Assembly (NCBI GenBank): GCA_039916485.1
Contig: JBDSLH010000007.1
Location: 1 to 64,000, forward strand
Direction: 5' to 3'
Source: JAPUDQ01 sp039916485
GTDB taxonomy: Bacteria > Patescibacteriota > Saccharimonadia > Saccharimonadales > Saccharimonadaceae
DNA length: 64,000 nucleotides
In this document: one piece after another, positions 6,613-15,304 of the stretch
Position numbering within the stretch: position 1 is the stretch's first letter
Layout of the letters: each line of letters opens with the position of its first letter
Position numbers and translations under genes: made by a program
The notes under the pieces: model-generated
The model's database searches: none
Told to the model about the DNA's origin: nothing
The model's input: the letters and a program-made list of their open reading frames with translations, nothing else

Positions 6613-9422
6613 AGAAGTGCTTTTAGGTACTGGCCAGTGTGACTACTTTTGTCTTTTGCAACTTGCTCCGGTGTTCCTTGACTGAGTATCTGACCGCCAC
6701 CGATTCCACCTTCAGGTCCCATGTCGATGATATGGTCTGCTGATTTAATTACGTCGAGATTGTGCTCAATTATCACCATACTATTGCCTGTTGATACGAG
6801 TGCCTGAAGAACATGGAGGAGTTTGTGAACATCAGCTGAGTGAAGGCCGGTAGTCGGCTCGTCAAGGATGTAAAGGGTCTTTCCAGTTGCACGCCGACTA
6901 AGTTCTGTAGCCAGCTTAATACGCTGAGCTTCTCCACCACTAAATGTTGTAGCAGGTTGCCCAAGTGTAATATAACCAAGTCCAACTTCAACCAGCGTAT
7001 CCATTTTCCGTTTAATAGCCGGAACATTTTCAAAGAATTCTGCTGCTTGCTCTACCGTCATACCGAGTACATCCGAAATAGTTTTGTCTTTAAATGTAAT
7101 CTCAAGTGCTTCTCTGTTGTAGCGTTTGCCGTGACAGATTTCGCACTCTACATATACGTCTGGAAGGAAGTGCATTTCAATTTTTATCACACCATCACCC
7201 TGACAGTTTTCGCAACGACCACCACGAACATTAAAACTAAACCGTCCGGCCTTATAGCCACGAACATTTGCTTCTGATGTACTTGCAAACAATTCACGAA
7301 TTGGTGTAAACACACCAGTATAGGTAGCCGGATTGCTCCGCGGTGTTCTGCCGATGGGTGACTGGTCAATAACAATAACCTTATCGAGATGTTCTATGCC
7401 TTCGATATAGTCATGCTTACCAGAAACTTCATGTGCTCTATTGAGACGTGCTGCAAGCTCTTTGGCTATAATGTCATTTACCAGTGTGCTTTTACCTGAG
7501 CCACTGACGCCACTGACAACTGTCATGTTTCCGAGTGGTATATCAACAGTAAGATTCTTAAGATTGTGTTCTCGTGCACCAACGACGCGAAGTATTTTTC
7601 CGTTACCAGATCGACGTTTTTTAGGAACTGGAATTGTCAGTGCACCACTCAGGTACTGGCCAGTTATACTCGATGGATTTTTGCTGACCTCTTCTGGTGT
7701 TCCGGACGCACATACATTTCCACCACGCACTCCAGCACCAGGTCCAATGTCCAATAAATAATCAGCTGATCGAATTGTGTCTTCATCGTGTTCCACGACA
7801 AGCACGGTGTTACCTAAGTCGCGGAGACGCTTTAACGTTTTAATGAGCTTGTCATTATCTCGTTGATGAAGCCCGATTGACGGTTCATCAAGAACGTACA
7901 GTACACCTTGCAAGCCAGATCCAATTTGCGTTGCTAGTCTAATACGTTGAGCCTCGCCCCCACTGAGCGTGTTAGCGGCACGTCCTAGCTCAAGATAGCT
8001 TAGGCCGACATCGTGCATGAAACCCAAACGGGCAGTAATCTCACGCAATATTTGTCGCGCAATTGCCTGCTCTTTTTCGTTCAATGTTAGATCGTCACGG
8101 AAAAGTTGTAACGAATCGTCAACACTCAGACTTACAACGTCCATGATGGACAAGTCATGAACCGTAACTGCCAATACTTCTGGTTTTAATCGTGCTCCCT
8201 TACATGTGTAACATTCCCGCTCACGCATAAATCGCTCGATGTCTTTGCGCATGAAATCACTATCTGTTTCTTTATGACGTCGCTCAAGGTTTGGGATCAC
8301 ACCTTCATATGTTGTATCAAAATAACGATCCGAGCTCAGTCTGACTGTATATTTTTCGGATCCTGTACCGTATAAGATTTTTTCTACTGATTCACTTGAA
8401 AGAGTTTTTACTTGATCTTGGATACTAAATCCATGACTATCACCAACCGCCGACAACTTTTTCATGTACCATGCATCAGAGTTAACACGATTAAATGGCC
8501 GTAATGCACCCTCAGCAATAGTCAGATTTGGGTTAAAAACAAGATCAGGATCTACTTCAAGACGACTACCAAGCCCAGTACATGTGGGGCAGGCGCCGAA
8601 TGGGCTATTAAAACTAAAGAGGCGTGGCTCCAGCTCTGGAATAGCCACATCTGGGTGATCGACACATGCATAGCGCTGAGAAAATATATGTTCTGCATCA
8701 TCATTATCTGCATCTAGTACACGAATCGTGCCTTCGGATACAAGCAGCGCCTGTTCAACTGACTGTGCTATTCGTGCTGTTGACTCCTCATCGTTAACAA
8801 GTCGGTCAACAACTATATCAATGGTGTGTTTATATTTCTTATCGAGTTCTGGAAACTCATCAAGCGCATAAATCACGCCATCAACACGGACACGTGCAAA
8901 GCCTTGTTTCAGGAATTGCTCTGATACATGTGCAAACTCACCTTTTTTGCCCTGTACAAGTGGTGCCATGATAATGAGTCGCTTACCCTCACCGATGGCG
9001 CGTACGTGATCAACAATGCTCTGTGGAGTCTGCTTAGTGACAGGCTTATGACATATTGGGCAGTGTGGTATACCAATACGAGCATAGAGTAAACGTAGAT
9101 AATCATAGATCTCTGTGACCGTTGCGACAGTACTGCGAGGGTTTCGACTTGTCGATTTTTGATCAATAGATATCGCTGGGCTTAGTCCATCAATTTGATC
9201 AACATCAGGTTTTTCCATGAGACCCAAAAATTGTCGCGCATAACTACTCAGGCTCTCGACGTACCGTCGTTGGCCTTCTGCATATATAGTGTCGAATGCT
9301 AGTGATGACTTCCCCGATCCTGATAGCCCTGTAATTACCACGAGTTTATCCCGTGGGATTTCTACAGAAATATTTTTGAGGTTGTGCTCTCTAGCTCCGG
9401 TAACTTTAATTAACTCCGACAT
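6609..9422 (-). CDS. uvrA: excinuclease ABC subunit A
   Basis: This 937-residue protein is full length for UvrA. It has two ABC ATPase modules: Walker A GLSGSGKSS near residue 32 and GVSGSGKST near residue 620, each with an LSGGEAQR or FSGGEAQR signature and a LDEPS or LDEPTT Walker B. It also has zinc-binding Cys pairs (CPICHKP, CPTCTGLG, CYTCKG, CENCQGDG, CEICHGKR). UvrA scans DNA for bulky lesions and loads UvrB; uvrB and uvrC are not in this window. The extended -10 TGC-TATAAT at 9432-9440 ends 9 bases before the ATG. Confidence 0.98.
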   Translation of the reverse strand: MSELIKVTGAREHNLKNISVEIPRDKLVVITGLSGSGKSSLAFDTIYAEGQRRYVESLSSYARQFLGLMEKPDVDQIDGLSPAISIDQKSTSRNPRSTVATVTEIYDYLRLLYARIGIPHCPICHKPVTKQTPQSIVDHVRAIGEGKRLIIMAPLVQGKKGEFAHVSEQFLKQGFARVRVDGVIYALDEFPELDKKYKHTIDIVVDRLVNDEESTARIAQSVEQALLVSEGTIRVLDADNDDAEHIFSQRYACVDHPDVAIPELEPRLFSFNSPFGACPTCTGLGSRLEVDPDLVFNPNLTIAEGALRPFNRVNSDAWYMKKLSAVGDSHGFSIQDQVKTLSSESVEKILYGTGSEKYTVRLSSDRYFDTTYEGVIPNLERRHKETDSDFMRKDIERFMRERECYTCKGARLKPEVLAVTVHDLSIMDVVSLSVDDSLQLFRDDLTLNEKEQAIARQILREITARLGFMHDVGLSYLELGRAANTLSGGEAQRIRLATQIGSGLQGVLYVLDEPSIGLHQRDNDKLIKTLKRLRDLGNTVLVVEHDEDTIRSADYLLDIGPGAGVRGGNVCASGTPEEVSKNPSSITGQYLSGALTIPVPKKRRSGNGKILRVVGAREHNLKNLTVDIPLGNMTVVSGVSGSGKSTLVNDIIAKELAARLNRAHEVSGKHDYIEGIEHLDKVIVIDQSPIGRTPRSNPATYTGVFTPIRELFASTSEANVRGYKAGRFSFNVRGGRCENCQGDGVIKIEMHFLPDVYVECEICHGKRYNREALEITFKDKTISDVLGMTVEQAAEFFENVPAIKRKMDTLVEVGLGYITLGQPATTFSGGEAQRIKLATELSRRATGKTLYILDEPTTGLHSADVHKLLHVLQALVSTGNSMVIIEHNLDVIKSADHIIDMGPEGGIGGGQILSQGTPEQVAKDKSSHTGQYLKALL

Positions 9423-9431
9423 AACCTATCT

Positions 9432-9471
9432 ATTATAGCAATAATCAAACCCCTTGTCTTATTGCTATAAT
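9432..9471. promoter_or_regulatory. divergent leaderless promoter pair uvrA / PGPGW gene
   Basis: Two extended -10 elements face away from each other: TGCTATAAT on the minus strand (9432-9440, for uvrA) and on the plus strand (9463-9471). They form an inverted repeat with 13-base arms (TATTATAGCAATA and its complement). Both predicted transcription starts fall within three bases of the respective start codons. Confidence 0.7.
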
Positions 9472-9477
9472 AGAAAC

Positions 9478-9804
9478 GTGAAAGAAAGACTAGTAACCAG
9501 GTGGCAAACCGTGCCGCGACATATACGACGCCCCATTGTTTTGACCATCGGTTTATTTTTTGTACTTCTATCTGGATCAATTGGCTGGTTGCCAGGTCCT
9601 GGGGGGATTCCGATTTTTTTACTCGGCATTGCCATACTCTCATCTGAGTTTCACTGGGCCGAACGACTAAAACAATATATTCTCGGTCACATTCATGCTG
9701 CAGGCACCTGGATGCGTATGCATAAAGCGTTCAGCTCGATCATCCTACTAGGTGGAGCACTGATCAGTACAACCATACTGTATATGCTTTTTATTATTAA
9801 ATAA
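9478..9804 (+). CDS. PGPGW-type small membrane protein
   Basis: This protein of about 108 residues has the hallmark WLPGPGGIPIFLLGIAILSSEF preceded by a hydrophobic helix, and a second helix near the C-terminus, matching the PGPGW transmembrane family of unknown function. An ATG at 9454 lies upstream of the TATAAT at 9466-9471 and therefore would not be transcribed from it. The GTG at 9478 is exactly at the predicted transcription start, so a leaderless GTG start is chosen. The gene is divergent from uvrA. Confidence 0.75.
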   Translation: MKERLVTRWQTVPRHIRRPIVLTIGLFFVLLSGSIGWLPGPGGIPIFLLGIAILSSEFHWAERLKQYILGHIHAAGTWMRMHKAFSSIILLGGALISTTILYMLFIIK

Positions 9805-9866
9805 CATACTTGTATCTTATGTAAATTAGTGGTATTATATACTTCACTAATTAAGCTCGGAGTCGT

Positions 9867-10214
9867 ATGCAAAAAGTCATCATCAAAACTAGCATCGTCA
9901 TTGTGCTTTTAGCTCTTGTCCTGCAACCAATAGTACTTAATGCTGTTTTTTCATTTTTATTTGCAGGAATAGTCCCAGGGACACAGATCACACTCCCATT
10001 TTGGGCCATGAGTTGCATACTGTTTAGTATTGGATATGGCGCTACACTCTGGCTCAAACGTGACATGCTCTATATTGGTGATGTACGCGGCATTGAAAAG
10101 CAACGCAAGCAAACGGCACGTGCCTATGTCGCGCAAAAAACGTCAAGATCCGTCGAAGTAAAAAAACCAGTCCGTGTCAGACAGCGCCGTCGTCAGCAAA
10201 CTGCCACATCATAA
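9867..10214 (+). CDS. small membrane protein with a basic tail
   Basis: This 115-residue protein has two hydrophobic helices (about residues 5-35 and 45-65) and a strongly basic C-terminal tail ending VRQRRRQQTATS. I do not recognise a family. The basic tail would face the cytoplasm and could touch nucleic acid or membrane phospholipid. GGAG lies only four bases before the ATG. Its stop overlaps the end of the convergent sbcB gene by six bases. Confidence 0.65.
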   Translation: MQKVIIKTSIVIVLLALVLQPIVLNAVFSFLFAGIVPGTQITLPFWAMSCILFSIGYGATLWLKRDMLYIGDVRGIEKQRKQTARAYVAQKTSRSVEVKKPVRVRQRRRQQTATS

Positions 10215-11621
10215 ATCATCATTGGGTATGATACTCTCTGCCCAGAGATGTAACTCCTCGAGTACATAACTTTCAGCACCACTTCGTTTTAATCGTTCAA
10301 GTGCAATGAGGAATGGTGGCAATTTTTGCTGTAATTTTGCCATTCTATAAGATTCCCATTCAACATATTCATCTTCGGAAAGAGTGGTTGGATAGTTTCG
10401 TGCTTTGTAGCGAAACAGTAATACATCTAGGCGTTTATCTATAAATTCCGGATGAAAATCTGCAAGCTCACTTGCTGTCGCATTCCGAACAGCATTGATC
10501 CTTGGCTTATCTTTATCCGCGGTAAACTGATCGTATAGTTTATGCTCAACATCATTTGTTTCTGGAAATGGTTCCCGAAGTTGATAGGCTTCGTGGACCA
10601 CATCTGCAAATCCTGGATTATTCCGCAAAATAGTCGTATTTCTCTGAATATCATCGAGATCTATAGCAAGTCGCTGCTTTGTTGCGTCGTCAAGCACGCC
10701 AAGTGGTGCTACGGCTGGACTCCGAGCGTAGTTTAATTCTTTGACAGGTAACGCTAAAAAGCCTTCCTGCTGTCGCTGGTCACGCTTAGCAAATATAACT
10801 TCGGCTAACTGCTTCGGTGTCGCCGTTAAAAATGGCGTAGGATCATACCGCGTATCATATACAATGATCGAACCAGGCGACACTGCCTTTGTGAGGGGAT
10901 ACGCCACTGTCGTTTTCTCGTGAGCGGGGTCGTACCTCCCAGATGTATACACAAAAGGTTGCGGGCTCTCCAAACTTATAAGCTCATGAACTTGCTTTTT
11001 GTTTCTCATCGAAAATATGTACGAAAATAGCTTAGACTGCTTTTTTTTGATCAGACTAGTGAGCTGGATAAGTGCATCCACATCACTCATAGCGTCATGA
11101 GCCTTTGTGTGATCGAGCTTATTTGCAATGGCGAGTAATTCAAGTTTATTGACTGCTTTGTTATTTTCATCAACAGGCCACTCCATGCCTTCAGGACGTA
11201 ATGCCCTCGTCATTCTGACGACATCGAGCATGTCCCAGCGCCCGCGCCCCTCACTCCACGCCCACTCATACGGATCATAAAAATTACGCCAAAGTGTATG
11301 GCGTATGAACTCATCATCAAACCGGATATTGTTATATCCAATCATAATGGTTTCGGGTGTCGCAATCTCAGAGACAAATAGTTTACAAAATTCGGGCTCT
11401 GTATATCCATCTGCAAGTGTTGATTGGGGCGTAATGCCAGTCACCATAATAGCATCCGGACTCGGAAGCGTATCGTCACTCACTTTAACGAGAATATTGT
11501 ATGGCTCGCCTATTGGTTCGAGGTCAATCGTGGTACGACGTCCTGCAAACTGCATAATACGATCTTCACGAGGATTAAGACCGCTAGTTTCGAGGTCATA
11601 AAAGAAAAATGTTTGTGCCAT
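10209..11621 (-). CDS. sbcB: exodeoxyribonuclease I
   Basis: This 470-residue protein matches the length and order of ExoI, a 3'-5' single-strand DNA exonuclease used in recombination and repair. The DEDD residues are visible: FYDLETSG near the N-terminus, GYNNIRFDDEF, and HDAMSDVDAL. The SH3-like and helical C-terminal parts follow (KELNYARSPAVAPLG, ALERLKRSG). A longer in-frame ATG at 11651 would place the start upstream of the promoter. TATACT at 11628-11633 ends 6 bases before the ATG at 11621, so the start there is leaderless. ExoI is common in proteobacteria and less usual in Gram-positive lineages. Confidence 0.92.
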   Translation of the reverse strand: MAQTFFFYDLETSGLNPREDRIMQFAGRRTTIDLEPIGEPYNILVKVSDDTLPSPDAIMVTGITPQSTLADGYTEPEFCKLFVSEIATPETIMIGYNNIRFDDEFIRHTLWRNFYDPYEWAWSEGRGRWDMLDVVRMTRALRPEGMEWPVDENNKAVNKLELLAIANKLDHTKAHDAMSDVDALIQLTSLIKKKQSKLFSYIFSMRNKKQVHELISLESPQPFVYTSGRYDPAHEKTTVAYPLTKAVSPGSIIVYDTRYDPTPFLTATPKQLAEVIFAKRDQRQQEGFLALPVKELNYARSPAVAPLGVLDDATKQRLAIDLDDIQRNTTILRNNPGFADVVHEAYQLREPFPETNDVEHKLYDQFTADKDKPRINAVRNATASELADFHPEFIDKRLDVLLFRYKARNYPTTLSEDEYVEWESYRMAKLQQKLPPFLIALERLKRSGAESYVLEELHLWAESIIPNDDL

Positions 11622-11641
11622 ACACCTAGTATACGGCAAAT

Positions 11642-11662
11642 AAAAAAACACCCATCTGGGTG
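11642..11662 (-). terminator. terminator of the GC-rich island transcript
   Basis: On the minus strand CACCC-AGAT-GGGTG is followed by seven T residues. It ends the GC-rich transcript just before the sbcB promoter. Confidence 0.85.
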
Positions 11663-11684
11663 GATTGTTCGTAGTGTTGCCGGT

Positions 11685-11719
11685 GCCCGGCTACGCTGCA
11701 TGTGCAGACGTAGCCGGGC
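11685..11719 (-). other. strong GC-rich hairpin downstream of the small GC-rich gene
   Basis: An 11-bp perfect stem (GCCCGGCTACG with CGTAGCCGGGC) is continued, after one bulged base, by a 5-bp stem CTGCA/TGCAG with a two-base tip. It lies between the small gene stop and the terminator, so it would form the 3' part of that transcript. Confidence 0.7.
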
Positions 11720-11734
11720 AAGCCGGAGAGAGGG

Positions 11735-11929
11735 TCAGCGCCCGAGAGGAATGTCCCGGACAGGGCACAGCCTGGCGGCGATTCCGCGGTAGTCCGCCGA
11801 GGGCATGTTGTCCCGGACAGGCTGCTGAGACGCTGTGGTCCGCAGGGCGCCACGACCGATGGGGCTGAGGTCCGCGAGGGCGCGACCACTCGGGCCGAGG
11901 TCTTGGACTCGCTTGGGGTTGTTTGTCAC
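11735..11929 (-). CDS. 64-residue GC-rich hypothetical protein
   Basis: This frame starts GTG ACA AAC AAC, with AAAGG seven bases upstream. Nearly every third codon position is G or C, in sharp contrast with all neighbours, which argues for real coding by a gene of foreign composition rather than chance. The product is rich in Arg, Ala and Pro and repeats the segment PVRD twice. No family is recognised. A leader of about 170 bases runs from tandem promoters at 12109-12136 and 12162-12190, and the transcript ends with a large hairpin and a T-run terminator. An alternative is a structured non-coding RNA of about 460 bases, with the open frame being incidental; the GC3 bias makes coding somewhat more likely. 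Other open frames in the island (such as one of 134 codons) look like by-products of composition. Confidence 0.45.
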   Translation of the reverse strand: MTNNPKRVQDLGPSGRALADLSPIGRGALRTTASQQPVRDNMPSADYRGIAARLCPVRDIPLGR

Positions 11930-12108
11930 GGTTGAACCTTTCTGTGCATAGACGAATCCATGCGGGTTGACGGTACGAAGGGATTTCGGGTGGTGCAGTC
12001 TGTACTCGAGGCAAAAATGGTGCGAATACAGGCTGCAGGATCCGAATATGGTGACAGCCCAAACAAAAAATCAAGGAATCAGCGATGTGACTCAACTTGA
12101 CCTGATTT

Positions 12109-12136
12109 ACTATACTCCTCTGTTCAATGCTGTCAA
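12109..12136 (-). promoter_or_regulatory. proximal promoter of the GC-rich island
   Basis: On the minus strand TTGACA (12131-12136) and TATAGT (12109-12114) are 16 bases apart. Transcription would start near 12102. Confidence 0.7.
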
Positions 12137-12161
12137 TATAAAAATAACAGCATATACTTTT

Positions 12162-12190
12162 ATATTATCATAAATATATAATTTTGTCAA
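12162..12190 (-). promoter_or_regulatory. distal promoter of the GC-rich island
   Basis: On the minus strand TTGACA (12185-12190) and TAATAT (12162-12167, preceded by TGA) are 17 bases apart. Together with the proximal promoter this suggests strong expression of the island. Confidence 0.6.
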
Positions 12191-12236
12191 ATAACTCAAG
12201 TAAAATACACAAATTTATACATGATAAAATATGTAT

Positions 12237-12803
12237 ATGTCTCATATTGGTACCCGCTCCTATATCAACAACGTACTCCGCCTCATAGGTGCAAACGGGT
12301 TGAGCGGCATGGTATTCCCTACCGGCAGGATTAGCGAGGTATCTGCAGCCATGCTGTCTATGCTCAAAGCTCCAGAGCATATATCTTCACATAGGCTAAT
12401 TGCTGAGTTGCGCCGTCAAGATCTCGTCCTCATCACAAAACTGGATGGGTCGATAAAAGTACAGCTTAGCGTCAAAGGTGTGCACCGACTGCAACTGGCA
12501 GAAATTCGATCCACAGCTGTTGCATCACAAAAGACGTGGGATCACATATGGCGAATGGTTGTATTTGATATTCCTGCTAGACATGCTGATTCAAGATATC
12601 TTTTGACGTCTGAGCTAAAACGGCTAGGGTTTGTCATGCTACAAAATAGTATGTGGATACATCCATACCCATGTTTTGAACAAATATCTATCATGGTCCA
12701 GTATGCCAACATACAACCATTTGTTACCTATGCAGAGATTTCAAGTATTGATATGAGATCACAACAGAAATTGTTAGTTCAGTATCCGGAGTTATCAAAT
12801 TAA
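12237..12803 (+). CDS. PaaX-like regulator with Cas2-fold C-terminal domain
   Basis: This protein of about 188 residues has an N-terminal winged-helix-like part, with AELRRQDLVLITKLDGSIKVQLSVKG as a likely recognition-wing segment, then the conserved block WDHIWRMVVFDIPARHADSRYLL and NSMWIHPYPC. That block is characteristic of the PaaX middle domain, which shares the ferredoxin-like Cas2 fold. Such genes are frequent in CPR genomes and are often mislabelled Cas2. No CRISPR array or other cas gene is present, so a transcriptional regulator is the better reading. TGA-TAAAAT at 12222-12230 ends 6 bases before the ATG at 12237, which decides this start over the ATG at 12231. Confidence 0.8.
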   Translation: MSHIGTRSYINNVLRLIGANGLSGMVFPTGRISEVSAAMLSMLKAPEHISSHRLIAELRRQDLVLITKLDGSIKVQLSVKGVHRLQLAEIRSTAVASQKTWDHIWRMVVFDIPARHADSRYLLTSELKRLGFVMLQNSMWIHPYPCFEQISIMVQYANIQPFVTYAEISSIDMRSQQKLLVQYPELSN

Positions 12804-12832
12804 TTGTGGTGGGCTAGTTTAGCTCACTACAA
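12803..12832. terminator. imperfect hairpin between convergent PaaX-like gene and obg
   Basis: TTGTGGTGGGCTA and TAGCTCACTACAA form an imperfect stem of about 13 pairs around a short loop between the two stop codons. It could end both transcripts, although no long T-run follows. Confidence 0.5.
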
Positions 12833-14149
12833 TTAGTAATCTTCTTCTCGCTCTAGATAGGTAGTTCGGTACTCTCCGTCTTCACCAAACACAATAATGC
12901 TATCATTCTCGACACCAGCGCGAACTAGCTCATGGGCAATGCCTAGTTTCTTCATAATATCTCTGAGACGGTTAACGGTATGAACATTATTAAAATCTGT
13001 ACGGGCAGCAAAACGCTCGATTTTTTGCCCAGTAACTACGAAGGTATCGTTTTCTTTTCGAACGTGCCATGCATCAGCTTCCTGCGCTCCAGATAGTCGG
13101 ATAGTCGGGATCCCTGTTGGTTCCTCGTCAGCCATTGCTGCTAATAACTCTGCTTCTCGACGTCTCTCATCAGCAACAGTTCGAGCAAGGACACGCAGTA
13201 AGGCTTCTAAACCTTCTTTAGCGACCGCAGAAATAAAGTGGATTTTCGCTGAGTCACCTGCCACTGCACGTAAGCTTTGCTCTTGCATGTCGCGAATCTC
13301 TTGATCAAAGCCCTCGGATTTCGTGAGTGCAATAATTTCTGGTCTGTCAGTCAAGTCAGTTTTGTATTTTTTGAGCTCAGAACGAATGACCTTATAGTCT
13401 TTGGCAACATCATCACTATATATATCAATAAGATGGAGTAGTACAGCTGTGCGCTCCACATGTCGGAGGAAGGCATCACCGAGACCTTTGCCTTCGCTCG
13501 CACCCTCGATGAGCCCAGGGATATCAGCGATCAAGACACTCGTATCATCAATATCAGCAACCCCTAGATTTGGCGTTAACGTTGTAAACGCATAATCGGC
13601 TATCTCGGGTTTTGCATTGCTCACGACACTCAAAAACGTTGATTTACCTGCATTAGGGAAACCAACTAAACCGACATCGGCGAGTAGCTTTAACTCTAGG
13701 CGTGCTTCAAACTCACCGCCCATTTCACCGAGCTCAGCTACTCGTGGAGCTTGTCGTGTTGAGCTCTTAAAGTGGGCGTTGCCAAAGCCACCGTCACCGC
13801 CAGCAGCAACAACGGCTTTTTGGCCCTTCTCAAGCAAATCTGCAATCAGCTCCTTGCCTTTGAATATTTGCGTACCGACAGGTACATAGGCAATTAAGTC
13901 TTTGCCATTTCTGCCGTGTTTTTTGCGTTCGGCACCAACTTGTCCATCGGGGGCATTAAGCTCGGGTTTAAACCGGTAATCAACCAGAGTATTTTTGTTT
14001 TCATCGGCCTGGAAGATTACGTTACCGCCACGACCACCATCTCCACCATCAGGTCCACCTTTGTCAACATATTTTTCATGACGAAAACTGACCACGCCAT
14101 TTCCGCCGCGGCCAGCTTTTACACGAACAAGAGCACTATCAACAAACAT
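12833..14149 (-). CDS. obg: Obg family GTPase
   Basis: This 438-residue protein has the full Obg architecture. The glycine-rich Obg fold spans about residues 1-158 (AGRGGNGVVSFRHEKY, GGDGGRGG). The G domain has GFPNAGKST, DIPGLIEGAS and LTKSE, where the usual NKxD is replaced by TKSE. The C-terminal OCT domain begins near TVNRLRDIMKKLG. Obg acts in late 50S assembly and stress control. TGG-TATACT at 14159-14167 ends 9 bases before the ATG, so the mRNA should be almost leaderless. It converges with the PaaX-like gene. Confidence 0.96.
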   Translation of the reverse strand: MFVDSALVRVKAGRGGNGVVSFRHEKYVDKGGPDGGDGGRGGNVIFQADENKNTLVDYRFKPELNAPDGQVGAERKKHGRNGKDLIAYVPVGTQIFKGKELIADLLEKGQKAVVAAGGDGGFGNAHFKSSTRQAPRVAELGEMGGEFEARLELKLLADVGLVGFPNAGKSTFLSVVSNAKPEIADYAFTTLTPNLGVADIDDTSVLIADIPGLIEGASEGKGLGDAFLRHVERTAVLLHLIDIYSDDVAKDYKVIRSELKKYKTDLTDRPEIIALTKSEGFDQEIRDMQEQSLRAVAGDSAKIHFISAVAKEGLEALLRVLARTVADERRREAELLAAMADEEPTGIPTIRLSGAQEADAWHVRKENDTFVVTGQKIERFAARTDFNNVHTVNRLRDIMKKLGIAHELVRAGVENDSIIVFGEDGEYRTTYLEREEDY

Positions 14150-14170
14150 ATCTATACGAGTATACCAGGA

Positions 14171-15304
14171 TTATTGAATGTAGTTGTATCGAGATGCAGC
14201 GCCGGCATCAAGAGTACGGTATGATTTGACGTTCCAACCAGCATAGTTCATCTCAGAGATTGTGATGCTTCCATCAGCGCCCATGCTCTCTACGACCGCA
14301 ACGTGACCGTATCCACCAGCGCTATAGCTGTCTTGCATGACTGCACCAACTGAAGGCGTATTGCTCACAGGATAACCACTTGCTCGAGCAAATCCTGCCC
14401 AAGTAGATGCATTTCCCCAGAAGCTACCAACTGGGCGACCAAGCTCAGCGCGTCGGTTATATGCGTACCACGTACAGTATCCATAGTCATACCTGTTACC
14501 AACCGCTGCTGCATTTGCATAGTAGCTACCACCACCAGATGATCGCGCAGGTGTAGTGGTCCGTGCGGCTGCAATAGACTCGGGTCGTTCAGCAAGTGGA
14601 AGCACACCATCAGGTATAACCAGACGTTGGCCGCTCACTATACCACTGACTTCAAGATCATTATAGGTAATAATTCGTTCTTTGACAGAACTATATTTGC
14701 TCGCGATGGAATCAATTGTATCACCATCTTTAACCGTGTAGACAACACCATTTACACCAGGAATAGCTACCTTGGTACCAGGTGTGAGGGCATCATTTGT
14801 GATACCGTTTGCCCATTTGAGAGTTTGTTTTGTTATACCAAATCGATCAGCAACAGACTGTGCATTGTCACCTGTTGCTATTGTATATTCTGTGATCCCT
14901 CGTTGGCCGGTGCCTGATTGGACAATTTGAGGTTTTGAGAGGACTGTATCGCTCACTTGTGAGAGCTCACTTTTAGCGCCAAGGGTAATTGAAAGGTTCG
15001 TGACATTGCTGGTTACAGAGAGATTGGCTATCTGTGCCGTTGCAGCCGCAAGCTCAGCTGCTTGGAGCTGATCTACTGACGGATTTTCGAGCTGCATTGT
15101 TCGAGGAGTGTCAGACTGTGAAGACACCTGTTGCTCGATTGGCGATTGATACCCAACTGACACGACACTTGCAATAAGCGCGACAACGGTCGCGTATGTA
15201 GTAAATGTAGTTATTTTTTGAAGACGTCGCGTTCGCGAACGTTTAGTAGGCTGAGTTGATTCAGGCGAACCTGAGAATAAAGGGCTAATATCGTTTCTCC
15301 ATGG
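14171..15304 (-). CDS. LysM-CHAP cell wall hydrolase with unresolved N-terminus
   Basis: From the GTG at 15163 the frame encodes 330 residues: two LysM repeats (EYTIATGDNAQSVADRFGI and VYTVKDGDTIDSIASKYSS), a Gly/Ser linker, then a CHAP domain with catalytic Cys in YGYCTWYAY and His in GYGHVAVVE. CHAP enzymes cut peptidoglycan amide bonds outside the cell. The same frame stays open upstream of the GTG and encodes a basic segment plus a membrane anchor (ITTFTTYATVVALIASVV), which a secreted enzyme needs. No ATG, GTG or TTG lies in frame before that anchor. The real start may be a rare ATA or ATT codon, or there may be a +1 frameshift from the overlapping frame at 15285-15497. The right coordinate given is therefore approximate. 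Confidence 0.8.
   Translation of the reverse strand, partial: PWRNDISPLFSGSPESTQPTKRSRTRRLQKITTFTTYATVVALIASVVSVGYQSPIEQQVSSQSDTPRTMQLENPSVDQLQAAELAAATAQIANLSVTSNVTNLSITLGAKSELSQVSDTVLSKPQIVQSGTGQRGITEYTIATGDNAQSVADRFGITKQTLKWANGITNDALTPGTKVAIPGVNGVVYTVKDGDTIDSIASKYSSVKERIITYNDLEVSGIVSGQRLVIPDGVLPLAERPESIAAARTTTPARSSGGGSYYANAAAVGNRYDYGYCTWYAYNRRAELGRPVGSFWGNASTWAGFARASGYPVSNTPSVGAVMQDSYSAGGYGHVAVVESMGADGSITISEMNYAGWNVKSYRTLDAGAASRYNYIQ

Noticed and set aside
11691..12095. 134-residue open frame on the minus strand of the island
   Set aside because: It runs through both AT-rich and GC-rich parts in a frame without codon bias and gives a Pro/Arg/His-rich sequence typical of the wrong frame of GC-rich DNA. 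The 64-codon frame has G/C-ending codons and a ribosome binding site.
11642..12102. RNase P RNA, tmRNA or SRP RNA in the GC-rich island
   Set aside because: The conserved P4 and ACAGAAA context of RNase P, a tRNA-like CCA end with tag frame, and the SRP GGAA/GNRA core were not found in either orientation.
12231..12803. Cas2 nuclease
   Set aside because: The protein has an N-terminal winged-helix part and the PaaX-type core, is about twice the length of Cas2, and has no cas neighbours.
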